Shown here one piece after another: positions 48,748 to 58,160 of a stretch of DNA of 64,000 nucleotides; the stretch's first letter is position 1; each line of letters starts with the position of its first letter. The notes beneath the pieces were generated by a model. That model saw only the letters and a program-made list of their open reading frames with translations, was not told where the DNA came from and searched no databases. Position numbers and translations under genes: made by a program. Source of the DNA: Parelaphostrongylus tenuis. Lineage: Eukaryota; Nematoda; Chromadorea; Rhabditida; Metastrongylidae. The stretch spans positions 372,001 to 436,000 of the forward strand of contig JAHQIW010005224.1 of the NCBI GenBank assembly GCA_019055375.1, given 5' to 3'.

Positions 48748-50331
48748 GTATAGCCATGGGTATATGCATGTATATAGTGTATATACATAAAATATATATG
48801 TATGTATATATATACACTCTTATAAAATTATAAGCTAAGAGAAGGCCATTGTTTAGATGTTTGGCCTTTTACGGTTCCCTTGATATTCTTTCAAACAGAT
48901 TAGTTGGAGGCAGAAAGGCTTCCATTGAAGGGTAGAAAAATAAGTTCAAAGATTGTATATTCGTAAAGCACGGTGTTTAGGTCGCTCCGCTCTTGAAAAT
49001 AACTCAATTTTCTACCCGAATTTATAAGCCGGACAATTCCAAAAATTCGAGAGAGTTAACAGTTTCAATAGCTTCGGTCAATTAAGATCTATACTATACC
49101 ACTTCCGTGTCTCGAGGTGTGCAAGAACTCGTGCATGCTCGTTGCACTTAGAAGGAAATTGACTCAAGCCAAAAAAAAAGAAAGGAAAAGAAAAACGAAG
49201 TAGAAAAGTGATCATTTACAATGTTGAAAACCTGCTGAGATAATCCCACAAAGTCTCTCCTTATTTCCATGGTTTACAAAACAACAAAAAACTTTTTTCT
49301 TTCATCGCTTTAGCAATATTTCACCATGTTGAGAGGCAATGAACCGCACAGTAAACTCCTTCCATTGTAAAGGATAAAGATGAAACTCTTGACGGCGATA
49401 AATCCGTGATCATGCATTCGTGTTCGATTTTTAACTACGTTTGAGGTGACTGAATGCAAATCTGGCCTTTACAATACTCTGGTGGCCTCCCTCTGCATAG
49501 AGTCACTGCTGCTTATCCTTCAGGTCTGCGACCAGTCCGGTACCAGTTTACCGACCACGAAGGGATGGATGGATTGGTGAGCCATGAGCGCGAGATCGAA
49601 ACATCGACTCCGTGTGCGACGCAGAGCACCTCTAACGACTGCGCCACATGCGCTTTCTATTGTAGGTATGGGATATGTTCTATGGAAATGGAGATGCAGT
49701 TGATGAGGAGCACCGAATATAGTAATATATTCGAACGAAATAGAAAGCGCTATTCTTCAGAAACTTCTTCGTGTATCTTTCAACGTTGCTCTATCGAAAA
49801 CGTCTTAGGAAAGGCTTATTAAGAAAAGGAAGAACAGAATCTTTCATACTATTGGCTTTTGCGTAGATTTTTTCTTACTTATCAGTTCTACAAAGATTTC
49901 TCGCTCCAATAATTTTCCAATCACATTTGATTCCTCTATATATATTCGTGACGACTTAATAACACGTTTCTTTACATAGAATAATCGCTTGCTGTGGACC
50001 ACATAGAGTGTACTAAGTACGTAATGAACAAGTTTGAGGAGCTAGACCCTATACTCAAATTACATGAACGCATGAACCATAAAAGTGCATCGTGAGGACC
50101 AATACCAATTCGAAAAAAAGTTCACTTCGCTCTGAATAGCTTTCAGACTGTGGAGGTCATTAAGAGCAAGCTGGAGTATGCTTAAGATCTAACCTGTACG
50201 TGCATTTCGATCTGAACTTCGACTGCATTGTCGGTCTCTGGCAGCATTTTCGAATAGTTCGAGAAAATGGCAGCGACGATTTGGCTTTCAGATAAAGTTC
50301 CCGGTGGACAGTTTGCTCGTTTTCCGGCCAC
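44570..50331 (-). CDS. Cys-loop ligand-gated ion channel subunit, probably anion-selective (partial gene model, eight exons)
   Basis: Pentameric neurotransmitter receptor subunit of the plasma membrane. I joined eight exons, from 5' to 3': A 50331-50194, B 48354-48245, C 48116-47993, D 47863-47736, E 47502-47371, F 46876-46712, G 44780-44735, H 44672-44570. All have AG acceptors and GT donors, and phases agree at every junction. About 315 residues are covered. They include the extracellular domain, the Cys-loop (C, 13 residues, C), TM1 (FYIIQAYVPTYLTIIVSW), TM2 (PARTTVGISSLLALTFQ), the TM2-TM3 link and TM3. PAR before TM2 is typical of chloride-permeable members. The extra cysteine pair of glutamate- and glycine-gated channels is not evident, so an orphan, amine- or acetylcholine-gated nematode LGC type is more likely, which is inference. 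Missing from the model are the signal-peptide exon (upstream of 50340) and the loop plus TM4 exon(s) (below 44570). Exon D lacks one base and shifts frame: either an assembly error or early pseudogenisation. Introns A-B (1.8 kb) and F-G (1.9 kb) carry SINE-like repeats. Confidence 0.88.
44735..44780 (-). CDS. Ion channel exon G: TM2-TM3 linker
   Basis: 46 bases between ATTTTAG and GTGGGTC. Reads FGNILKNLPRVSYVK plus the first base of the next codon. It continues TM2 exactly and connects to exon H in phase, across a 62-base intron. Too short to be found as an open frame, but unmistakable by sequence. Confidence 0.92.
45128..45255 (+). repeat. T1 repeat (5' block missing) in intron F-G
   Basis: A box TTGGTGGTGAAGTTGTAGCA, degraded B box GGCTTAACTCTCGC, tail GTCTTGCATACCATTCAACA. 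It lies antisense to the channel gene, inside its 1.9 kb intron. Confidence 0.6.
45390..45580. repeat. T1 repeat, inverted head-to-head pair, in intron F-G
   Basis: Positions 45390-45458 are reverse T1 (ATGCGGGTCAACTCCCGTAT when read in reverse). Positions 45459-45580 are forward T1 with GAGTTCGACTCCCGC and the tail ending ATCATACCACTGCTA. If the intron is transcribed, the pair could form a hairpin in the pre-mRNA. Confidence 0.65.
45581..46711. other. Remainder of intron F-G, no feature
   Basis: Contains open frames of 106 codons (45671-45991, +) and 109 codons (46075-46404, -) without recognisable motifs. No channel exon was found here, which fits exon G being further downstream. Confidence 0.5.
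46712..46876 (-). CDS. Ion channel exon F: TM1 and TM2
   Basis: 55 codons between TTTCCAG and GTTAGCC. Contains FKRRYGFYIIQAYVP at the membrane entry, all of TM1, SFCMEPKALPAR linking to TM2, and the pore-lining helix TTVGISSLLALTFQ. The P-A-R at the inner mouth indicates anion selectivity by analogy with known family members. Confidence 0.95.
47103..47230. repeat. Tandem repeat, about 55-base period, 2.3 units, in intron E-F
   Basis: Units start GCTTA(C/A)GTAGAACT at 47103, 47158 and 47212. Units 1 and 2 also share ATTCTAAGNAANNTAGCAC. Confidence 0.85.
47371..47502 (-). CDS. Ion channel exon E: loop B to pre-TM1 strands
   Basis: 44 codons, phase 0 at both ends. Reads VQLRWMEQAVTLMNPIELPD and FDMVYFETRKVNLLYPNGYW, ending DQLQ. 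It follows naturally on the S-Y-S-H-N-A-E-E end of exon D. Confidence 0.9.
47736..47863 (-). CDS. Ion channel exon D: Cys-loop, with a one-base deletion
   Basis: 128 bases, where 129 would keep the frame (phase 0 at both ends). Reads NGTIWVNHRLSVKSPCNLDL and RQFPFDVQTCI, then hits TGA. With one more T in the run at 47770-47772 (A on the forward strand) the frame continues as LILESYSHNAEE, which is the family sequence. All Cys-loop residues (C-N-L-D-L-R-Q-F-P-F-D-V-Q-T-C) are intact. Confidence 0.88.
47993..48116 (-). CDS. Ion channel exon C: WTPN segment
   Basis: 124 bases after a long T tract and CAG. Reads NITMEPLLLQKIWTPNICLI and NSKRAVVHSSPSDNVMLILY, ending in E. The W-T-P-N motif and the N-S-K that follows are conserved across the family. 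Phase 2 in, phase 0 out. Confidence 0.9.
48245..48354 (-). CDS. Ion channel exon B: strands 1-3 of the extracellular domain
   Basis: 110 bases after TTTTTAG. Reads DMGSLNEISSDFEIDILLTQ and then LWRDESLSFSHILACK, ending two bases into an Arg codon that exon C completes. The D-F-E-I-D-I-x-x-x-Q-x-W core is diagnostic of the family. Confidence 0.9.
48421..48712 (+). repeat. T2 tRNA-like repeat, full length, best preserved copy, in intron A-B
   Basis: Starts AGCGCATGTGGCGCAGTGGC, B box GGTTCGATCTCGCGC, body GCCACCGCGAGTCATTGTAA and GGCCAGATATGCATTCAGTC, end GAGCTTTATCCTTTATA. It is flanked on both sides by TA-rich microsatellite (48400-48420 and 48713-48750), which suggests insertion into a TA tract. 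Confidence 0.85.
48713..48750. repeat. (TA)n microsatellite
   Basis: TA units interrupted once, continuing into a TATATG-rich stretch to about 48820. Confidence 0.95.
49369..49654 (-). repeat. T2 tRNA-like repeat, full length, in intron A-B
   Basis: Reverse complement of the family: GCGCATGTGGCGCAGTCGTT at its 5' end and TTTATCCTTTACAATGG at its 3' end. It lies 657 bases from the forward copy in the same intron, so the two could pair in a transcript. Confidence 0.8.
50194..50331 (-). CDS. Ion channel exon A: start of ligand-binding domain
   Basis: 46 codons, phase 0 at both ends, between CTACTGTAG and GTTAGATC. Reads VAGKRANCPPGTLSESQIVA and on to NYSKMLPETDNAVEVQIEMH, ending in VQ. The I-x-x-I-F-x-N-Y-x-K-x-x-P pattern and V-E-V-Q-I typify the first helix and strand of these receptors. 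An in-frame stop directly upstream of the acceptor confirms that an intron precedes it. Confidence 0.85.
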
Positions 50332-51796
50332 CTACAGTAGACGAATGTTCGAATCTGCATTAATAGTCCATCAATTGCAGAAATAAATTGACAGGAATCC
50401 AATTATGTAAGATAAAATTGAGATTGCCTTTGAGAACCAGTTCATTGTATATTTATAGAGAATTTTGAATTGGATTAACAGGCCGAACAAGATGTTGAAT
50501 AACAGAGTCCATCAATCATGTAACTTTGCATTATTAAATTAAGAAAGTCAAAAGGTTTTATTCAGTTTGAAAAGATTGTGATGAGCCAAAAACGAAGCTT
50601 CTAAAGAGCTCGCACGAACTCACTTAAGTTCTTGAAGTTTGAAAACACGTAGAAGCCCAGGTTTCAAATCACTCATATGAGTTTGTCGTCCACCACCTGC
50701 ACTTGTTCATTCTTTCATTGCTCAATATCCGTCAGTTGTAGAGCTCTCTAAATACGCGCATGCTACAGCATGAGGATTTGCCCCTTGCTCCCAGCCAAAG
50801 TAGATCTTTCCTTCGATGGAATCGGGAAATAGCTGTGTTATGACGTTTTCAGGTCATCATCAAAAGCAACGCTGAAAATTGCCAATCCTTTTAAATTAGA
50901 AAACGGTTTGCATTTCTTTCGAATCTTACGGACAGCTGCGATTCCCATGACGGCAGTGAACTGCTCGATCCACTCCGTTCGACGATCACGTAACAACTGA
51001 GCCCGAATGCAATGCGTGCATCAGATAATATCGCAGAAAAATGTCCTCAAACTTCTAGACTTCCGAAGGAGGAATGCAAAATATTCAAAGACGCGGACGG
51101 ACTGCTAGAGCTACGTAAGCGAAAACATTATTTGGAAGCAATGATTTTTTCTAGAAGTATGCCTGCTTTGCAAAAATCGGGAATTCGTGGATTTTCGCAG
51201 CTCCATCATTGTCGGGAATAAACATCAATAAATGTACCAATTTTCAGTAATTAAAAGCATAAGTCACCTTACGGTTCCAAGTTTTTTATGAATATATGTG
51301 AATATGACTTTTGTTTTATTTTCTGCTTTGCTCATTTATCAAAATGAGTACAAAAAAAAGAAAATATTTCCATAATTTTACTCTAATTTCTGTGCAAAAA
51401 CTTTCATGGATTACGAAGTCAAAACAGCTCGTGTCTAAAGGAATTCTTTACAAAGCTTTAAGTATGATAACAAAAATGTAGAGCAGCACCGAGACCCACC
51501 ACTATAGGGAACAAAAGAGCTAGTATTAGTCGGTTTGTCATTGCAAACGTACCATAACGACTCGTATCTAGAAATAGATCGATTATCAAAACAAGAGGAT
51601 AATATACCTTATTGACAACGATTGAAGAGCGAGAATGTTTAACGAGGCAGATTGAGAGGTTTCGACGATGAGGCGACGATGTGACCTACACCTCTGTCGA
51701 AGCAGAGTGAACAATCAGTTGTACATGGTAAAGCGAGTATAATACTATGAGTATGAATATAATTCAGTTCTGATTTCAAAAGGAGTAATTAGCATA
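50332..51796. other. Upstream flank of channel exon A; no exon placed
   Basis: The missing signal-peptide exon should lie here or further upstream. A reverse-strand ATG at 50445 opens a hydrophobic 24-codon frame (MNWFSKAISILSYIIGFLSI), but no donor in the right phase was found, so it is not included in the model. Frames at 51012-51221 have no motif. Confidence 0.4.
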
Positions 51797-52050
51797 GTGG
51801 GGCCGCCGGCTGAGTGGCTAGTGACGCTAGGCACGACTCGACGCGGTGCTAATATCCCATCCCAACATTTTACGGTAAACATTAACCAACGTCCTACGGA
51901 TTGCCTCAGATTGGCTGTCCTTGATAGTGCAAGAAGAAGTGCTCGATCAGTGTTTTACAACGTTCATGAAAAGATAAAATCCTTCAGCAGGAGAGGAGAC
52001 GAATCGGATGGTAGAAGCGCCGAAGCCCGCATAGCAAGTAGAAAAAAACA
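51797..52050 (+). repeat. T3 tRNA-like repeat, diverged
   Basis: Starts GGGGCCGCCGGCTGAGTGGC. It shares with other T3 copies an (A/G)GTNTTNTACNACGTTCA-like stretch, GAATCGGATGGTAGAAG and AAAAAACACTGTGC near its end. Confidence 0.55.
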
Positions 52051-52984
52051 CTGTGCTACGGATCAAATAGAGTAGTAAATGATAACACTTAGTAATAAAA
52101 TCAACGATGAAATATTTTCAACTGCCCTATCTTTGATATATACTAATAATTTATAGTCACTGAAGCAGGTGAGGACTTCAGAAGCTCAAAGAATTACTTA
52201 GATTGCCTTCCTGTCTTAGGCACACATATGTTCTTACAAAACGCACAAGATGCAACTTCAACTTCGAAAATGGAACTTATATAAGAGATTCTGATTTCTG
52301 AAGCAAAATGTGACTTGATGTTTCAAAACTTTTGACGAAGGAGTTCCAGAAGCAAGCGAGAAACGATGCAAAACCTCAATGCCCTACTGGACAAATATCG
52401 CTTGTTTGATAGATTTCGTGGCGCGACATATGAGCTCTAATAGGAAAAAGCGAAGAAGCATGTTATAGGCTCTAGAAAGCCAAAGCCATATTTTGCACAA
52501 TTAACAAAACAATACTTCTTTATTTGCGAAGGTCTGCAAATATTGGTTCATATCTCCATAGACATAACATATGAGATGCATTGAAACCAATGCATAATGT
52601 GAAAAAACTCTTTTTAAGGTCAAATTAACATATTTCAGCGTGAAAAAGGATACTCCTGGGTAAGGTCTTTGCCTTGATCTCTCGTTTAGTGAAGCACCCG
52701 TTCAAGGTTTTCGAAGTATACCTAGAGTCGCAGGTGGCCTAACGCACATCTGTTGTTTAGCGCATATATTTGCTATTGCAGTTGAATTACCAGCTCAGTG
52801 TTGCTAACTACCCTGGCAAATGTGAAAACAGTTACTGGCTCTGGAGAGGTGGGAAGCTCGGTGAGTCTAAGAGCAGAGAATGGAAGAATGTCGCCACCGA
52901 CAATATTACCGGTGCAATATGTACGCTTCATTCAACGTCTTCACTCCAGTTTTATGAACGCCAAACATTCAGAAGTTAAAAAAG
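52051..52984. other. No recognisable feature
   Basis: Two overlapping frames of about 66-69 codons (52770-52998, +) run up to the RTE fragment but show no RT or endonuclease motif I can identify. Confidence 0.4.
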
Positions 52985-53460
52985 ACGTTTATCTCTAAAA
53001 ACATTTGAACTGATACGTCAAAGTGAAATTAGCGAAGCCACAACTACCACTCGCAAACGATCTCGCAGAATCCTATAGAGAAGCCAGAAAGCATGTTAAG
53101 GAGAAACAATAGCAATAATGGATGAAGTCAGAAAGAACATTCGCGGTGTCTATTAAAATTTCATTGAATAAAAGATTAAGATTATCGGCGTCCAAAAGAA
53201 GCCGTTACAGCTTTCAGAAAGGCAATGGAAAATTTATCAGCATTACTTCTCAGATTTCATAAACTTTTCAACAATCACATACTCCTTTCCTCATATGCAA
53301 TATAGGATGGATATGTTGTCTCACCGTTTCTTCCTACCAAAATTCAACAAGTTATTTCGTCAATGAAAAATCTTGCAACACCCGCCGGAAAACGTTTGAC
53401 TCGATCATTTGGAGAACATTTCGCCCGTGCTCATCAGCATATTTTTATCACATTCTCAAC
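52985..53460 (+). pseudogene. RTE fragment: endonuclease-RT linker (lineage A, copy 3, part 1)
   Basis: Lines up with 42530-42990 of copy 1: the CTGATACGTCAA(A/C)GTGAAAT stretch, TACAGCTTTCAGAAAGGCAA and ATTACTTCTCAGAT. It ends in the protein-level piece SSMKNLATPAGKRLTRSFGE, equivalent to the segment before E-H-L-K-N in copy 1. Frames are broken throughout. Its continuation is found 1 kb away, past two inserted elements. Confidence 0.65.
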
Positions 53461-53739
53461 TTTTCATACTTCATCTTTCTAAATGCAACATCAGGTAATC
53501 AAATATGACTTCACTGTTTTTTTTTTTGCTGTGATAATAGTAAACACGAAGAAATGCAAACTTTTTTTGCTGTCTAGAAGCGCGTTAAAAACGTTGTTTA
53601 TTTATGTTTTATATATAAAAAGTATACCAAATGATAGCTTTTATAGGACTTTGATGATCGCAACTTTTGTATCCAAAAAACGCTTCGAACTTTACTTTGC
53701 AGATTCATTAACTAAAAGTAATTGAAACTGCTTGACTTT

Positions 53740-54000
53740 AGCATCGTTCAATTGCGCATTTTCTTGTGAACATTTTATGTACGGCTTTCCTATGCCTGTT
53801 TTAAGATGGAGCTGTCGTGAGGGAAAATCCGTTTGTTACTCATGCACGAATGGCGCGTAGGGATAAATGCTTGTGATGCTGCGCTGAAGTCCCATTCCCC
53901 AATGAAGCTTGGAGCGAGTCCCATTTCAAAGCAAGTACAGCCAAGCTGTATACCAAAAAGTTCACAAGAAAATGCGCATTTGAACGGTATCGAGATCATG
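53740..54000. mobile_element. Foldback/MITE-like element, family F1, shorter copy
   Basis: The left arm (53745-53815) and right arm (53930-53995) are reverse complements. Both ends read CGTTCAA(T/A)TGCGCATTTTC going inward. The arms match those of the 2303-2713 copy, including GATGGAGCTGTCGTGA and TTACTCATGCACGAATGGCG. The centre is shorter than in that copy. Confidence 0.65.
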
Positions 54001-54004
54001 CGAT

Positions 54005-54215
54005 CTCATTGCAAAAATCATATCAAAAACCATAACGGCCAAACTCGCAATTTTGCTGCGTGACAACGATCGACTTCATGATGCAAAACCAGTCGAAAAC
54101 GTCATAAAAGAGCGGAGATGAGAGGCTTTAGAAAGCTTATTTTATTTGACTTACTTTCACGACACTGGACCGTCAGATTACCACTTAAAATTACCAAATC
54201 CAAATTATAAACTGG
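54005..54215 (+). pseudogene. Mariner (DD34D-like) transposase C-terminal fragment
   Basis: Reads ITAKLAILLRDNDRLHDAKP, VENVIKERR, a stop, then GPSDYHL. This corresponds to the L-L-H-D-N-A-R-P-H segment and the S-D-Y-H-x segment of mariner transposases, with both catalytic Asp present. The protein is unlike the D-Y-S-V-W family elsewhere in this window, so it is a second mariner lineage. Only about 60 codons remain. Confidence 0.6.
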
Positions 54216-54489
54216 CGATTTTGAAAAAAATGACGATTTTCAGGTATAAAAGTTGTGATCTTTAAAGTCTTGTAAAAACCGTTATATAAAATTTTGTGCA
54301 TAAAAACATACATGTAAATAGCGTTTTTGACGCACTTTTATACAAAAAATTGGGATTTTCATATCTTTATCTTTAATAATGCCCAGAGAAAAAGCGAGGG
54401 AGATCACGTTCCTTACTTCTTACTTTTTATTTGTCAGAATGCAAGATTTGTTGGGAAGCATAGACCTTTAAAACACTAGCAACTAATAC

Positions 54490-54645
54490 CCCATCTGCCA
54501 AGGAGACTGACATTGAAGTTTTGAACGAGTACAACAGACCTATCTATCTCGTTTTTATCAACTCAGAGAAAGTTTGTGACTCATTCAGGACAAAAGCAGA
54601 CACAGAAGTTGGGAATAACCACGGCGTTGCCACTCAGTAAGGAAA
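54490..54645 (+). pseudogene. RTE fragment: RT motif A region (lineage A, copy 3, part 2)
   Basis: Reads EYNRPIYLVFINSEKVCDSF and RTKADTEVGNNHGVATQ. This matches S-R-E-Y-K-Q-P-L-C-L-T-F-I-D-L of copy 2. The motif A Asp is Asn here (F-I-N), so this RT could not work even if intact. Confidence 0.6.
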
Positions 54646-56104
54646 ATTTTTTCTTCCTTGTGAAAACTGTACAACTAGAATATTACCATTATATTATGAT
54701 TCTGCGACGTGAAGAAAAGTGTTAGCTAAGGCAAAAATTCTGAACAGATTATCTACTGCCACTTTCGTTACGTCAGGGAAACATCAGAGATGGTACAACA
54801 AGAGGGTGAAAACTGCTCGACACTTGCTTTATGAAAACCAGGCATTAGAGTGACAAAATGAAAGCTAGCCGACTTTTTTACAAACTATCTTTTTTCCTTT
54901 AGCGAAAACTTGCGCGAGGTTGAAATATCTTTCTCAAAATCGATAGCTAACGTTTCACCAATTTTGCCTTTCTTAGAGCACAGACGTACTGTATCATACT
55001 CTATCTGATTATTCAGTCAAAACCACATGTTTACTGATTCGAAAATTAAATAAAATGCTTACCTGTCACATAAAACTTACGAAAAGGGTAGGCCACTCTG
55101 CGTTCGTATAAAAGAAGTCATAGTCGGCAAGCGTAAAGCTAAATTAAGTGGTTCCAGACTGACGTTTGGTACAGGCACACAACGAAGAGGAGTATGAAGA
55201 AGAAATTACCATCGTCGCGTAGGAGCATAGACCTTAGCGCGTAAGATTTGGAAGAGTTCTGGACAAATACATTCAATCCAAACGTGAACCGCGAAGAGGA
55301 ATGCTTCGTTTTTACACGTGATATGACACACTATTTAAGAGTGCTACTTTGATGAGGGGAGGTGCACTGCCAGTCCATGTGATCGCTACACGTCGGTCTC
55401 CATTTGGACAACTCAGAAAGGTCTTGTAAAAAGCTTCGAACATCTGGAGCTTCTCTACGTTTGATGTGATCGAAATCCAGGCGTGCCGATTTTACTTTTG
55501 TGTTTGAGTAACACAGGTGTCTAGCCAGTTGATCAAATAGATTGCAGTATAAGAACATCGTGTTTAGATTAGAACAGAAAATCTCTGGGTTACCAATGGA
55601 TGTGACTGTTAATTAAAAGTCGGTATCAAAATCTAAAACTTGCTGTTTCTATTCAAAGCAGATCTGCATTAGGTCACCTCTGCAGAACTCAATGGAGTCG
55701 GATGTATGTTATATTTTCAAGGATTGATTGGAGACGAGCATCATATCATAATTTTGATCGAAGTAATTTGTTTTCTTCCAGTCATTTAGGATTGATGAAG
55801 AATTAAACGCATCACACATTTTCTACTGAAATCTTTGAAGAAAATATATGTGAGGAACTAAGAGTAGAAGGCACGTTTGCACATTTGCATCTGAAACGGA
55901 ACATGTAACAAGTGAACCAAACACGCCCCACATTTCTGCCGAGAAAAATTCGGACAAGATTTCATCTTCTTTCTTTCGTCACTTTGGAAATTTTTTCTTG
56001 GAGTACAGTGTTAAGCCGATATGAAGAGCACGAGTTCAGCGATAAATCTGAGATAAATTTGAGAGTGATTTGTTGCTTTTTTTTATCATACTTTATACTT
56101 TCAT
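54646..56104. other. No gene recognised
   Basis: A 75-codon reverse frame (55331-55558) contains LDFDHIKRREAPDVRSFLQD, which looks protein-like but is not recognised. The region 55912-56104 forms the accidental N-terminal extension of the RT frame that follows. Confidence 0.4.
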
Positions 56105-57575
56105 ATAAGAATCTGCCGCCAGTTTGCATCAACACCCTGGCTCGGCTCCTCACTCGCTACTTGTCAGAATGCAAGGTCCCTATTCAATGGAAAATCAGCA
56201 AGACCGTATTGTTGTTGAAAAAGGGAGACCTTCACGACATAGGCAGTTATCGCCCAATCTGCTTGCTGTCCGTTGTCTATAAACCCTTTACTCGAGTCAT
56301 CCTAAACAGGACTGACAGAACACTGGACGAAGGGCAGCCATGCGAACAAGTAGGGTTCCGAAAAGGATTTAGTACCATAGACCACATCCACACGATTACA
56401 AGACTCATTGAAGTTTCACGAGAGTACAAACAACCACTCTGTCTCACTTTCATCGATCTGAAGAAAGCCTTTGATTCAGTGGAAACAGAAGCGGTTATAG
56501 AGGCTCTGCATAACCAGGGCGTCCCTACTCGGTACATAATGATCCTTCGTGAGCTTTATAAAGAGTTCACGACCAATATATCTCCATTCTACAACAATAT
56601 CAACATTGACGTAAGAAGAGGGGTTCGACAAGGCGATACAATTTCGCCAAAACTATTCACTGCCACCCTACAAAACGTCATGCGAACATTAGAATGGGAC
56701 GAAATGGGAGTGAAAATTGACGGTCGACAATTAAACCATCTTCGCTTTGCTGACGATATCGTTCTCATAACACCAAACATCAGCCAAGCGGAACGAATGT
56801 TGACGATTTCGATAACGCCTGTGGAAAGATTGGTCTTCAACTGAATCTAACGAAAACAATGTTCATGAGGAACGGATGAGTTTCTAATGCCCCATTCACG
56901 CTCAACGGAACGACAATCTCCGAATGCTCCAGTTACGTCTATCTAGGTCGTGAAATGAACATGATGAACGACCTAGCTCCAGAGTTGAGCGGAGGAAACG
57001 AGCGGCTTGGGGAACGTTTAAGAGCATCGAAGATGTAGTAAAGGGACGAAGAACATCCGACTCCGTGCCCACCTTTTCGACTCGACAGTTATCCCTGCCC
57101 TAACGTATGCAGCAGAAACCTGGTCGCTACTTAAGCAGGATGAAAGATCACTTGCCGTTATCGAACGCGCAGTCGAAAGGTCGATGCTAGGAGTATCCCG
57201 TATCTCGCAAATGAGAGAAAGGATCCGAAGTTCCGACCTACGTCAACGATCGAAAATCAGAGACGCCGTTCTACACGCCAGGATATCGAAAATAAGGTGG
57301 GCCGGACACGTGATGCACTTCAACGACAACCGATGGACGAGATCCGTTACCGACTGGATTCCTTGGGACGTCAAGCGCTCTAAAGAAAGACCACTGACCC
57401 GTTGGTCCGATTTTTTCACGAAAGACATAAAGAAAGATATGATGCTCGACTAATTCCTAGAGCGAGGAGGACCCACTGGGCTACTCTGGCACGCGATAGG
57501 GAAAAATGGAAGAGGTGCTGGTACCCACTCGAGTCACTCGACGATCAACGGGACGACAGGTGATACAGGTGATAC
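56105..57575 (+). pseudogene. RTE reverse transcriptase, 5'-truncated but well preserved (lineage A, copy 2)
   Basis: The element starts inside the RT at NLPPVCINTLARLLTRYLSE, typical of incomplete reverse transcription. The frame (55912-56844, 310 codons, of which the first 65 or so are not RT) stays open through KGDLHDIGSYRPICLLSVVY, EQVGFRKGFSTIDHIHTITR, motif A TFIDLKKAFDSV, motif B VRQGDTISPKLF and motif C LRFADDIVLITPN. All three catalytic aspartates are kept. A frameshift near 56800 separates the thumb region. Further breaks follow until 57184-57453, which is open again and carries KIRWAGHVMHFNDNRWTRSV and RPLTRWSDFFTKD. It ends in the GGTGATAC repeats at 57555-57575. The endonuclease is missing, so it is not autonomous. 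Confidence 0.85.
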
Positions 57576-57881
57576 TTTCATCTGATATATTTCAGTAGAC
57601 GAATAGCTTTCTTCAATAACTGAAATCATATTGGTGCGCGAGGCGGAAAACATTGAAGTTGAAAGTTTATTTTATGCTGAACTTTCTTATAGTTATTAAC
57701 GTAACTGCGCATTATATTGAAGTTGGACAACTTTACATGAAATGATAAGAATTTTCTGTAATTAACGGCTTCCAAAATTTAAAGGCAGCAGGTAAGCCTT
57801 TAAATCAGAAAGACGTAAAATGTTGGCTTTCTGGCCCTGCACTGCGTAAGGTTGGTATTAGTTGAAAGCAAATACGTGTAA
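57576..57881. other. Spacer, no feature
   Basis: About 300 bases between the RTE 3' end and the next T3 repeat, with nothing recognised. Confidence 0.5.
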
Positions 57882-58160
57882 ACGGCAAGACGTGGCCGAG
57901 TGGTCGTAATGCTTGTCAAGCGCGTAGAGCAGAGCTCCACCCCTCTCCCCCCCTCCCCAGCACTCTCCGGCAGCCAATAGGAATGCTCTGTAAAACGCCA
58001 CGGCCAGGCTATCCCCGAGGTTGAAAGGAGACATGCTCGAACAGTATTCTACGTCATTCAAGGAGAAGGGATGAAACGAATCGAATGCTAGAAGTACTGG
58101 GGATCCGCACAATAAAAAATGTGATGACGGGCCGTGTAAATAAGTAAATAAAGAAAATAA
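57882..58160 (+). repeat. T3 tRNA-like repeat, full length
   Basis: Starts ACGGCAAGACGTGGCCGAGT, with CAGTATTCTACGTCATTCAA in the body, TAGAAGTACTGGGGATCCGC near the end and an AAATAAGTAAATAAA tail. A 106-codon reverse frame through it is accidental. Confidence 0.75.

Noticed and set aside
48495..48788. 97-codon reverse frame rich in Tyr and Ile
   Set aside because: It is a translation of the T2 repeat and its (TA)n flank, not a gene.
50376..50445. Hydrophobic start MNWFSKAISILSYIIGFLSI as the channel's signal peptide
   Set aside because: The only nearby donor would join exon A in the wrong phase, and the next in-frame codon block ends in a stop. Left out of the model.
55912..56104. N-terminal 65 residues of the 310-codon frame as part of the retrotransposon protein
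   Set aside because: The RTE homology begins only at N-L-P-P-V. The preceding residues are chance in-frame flank.
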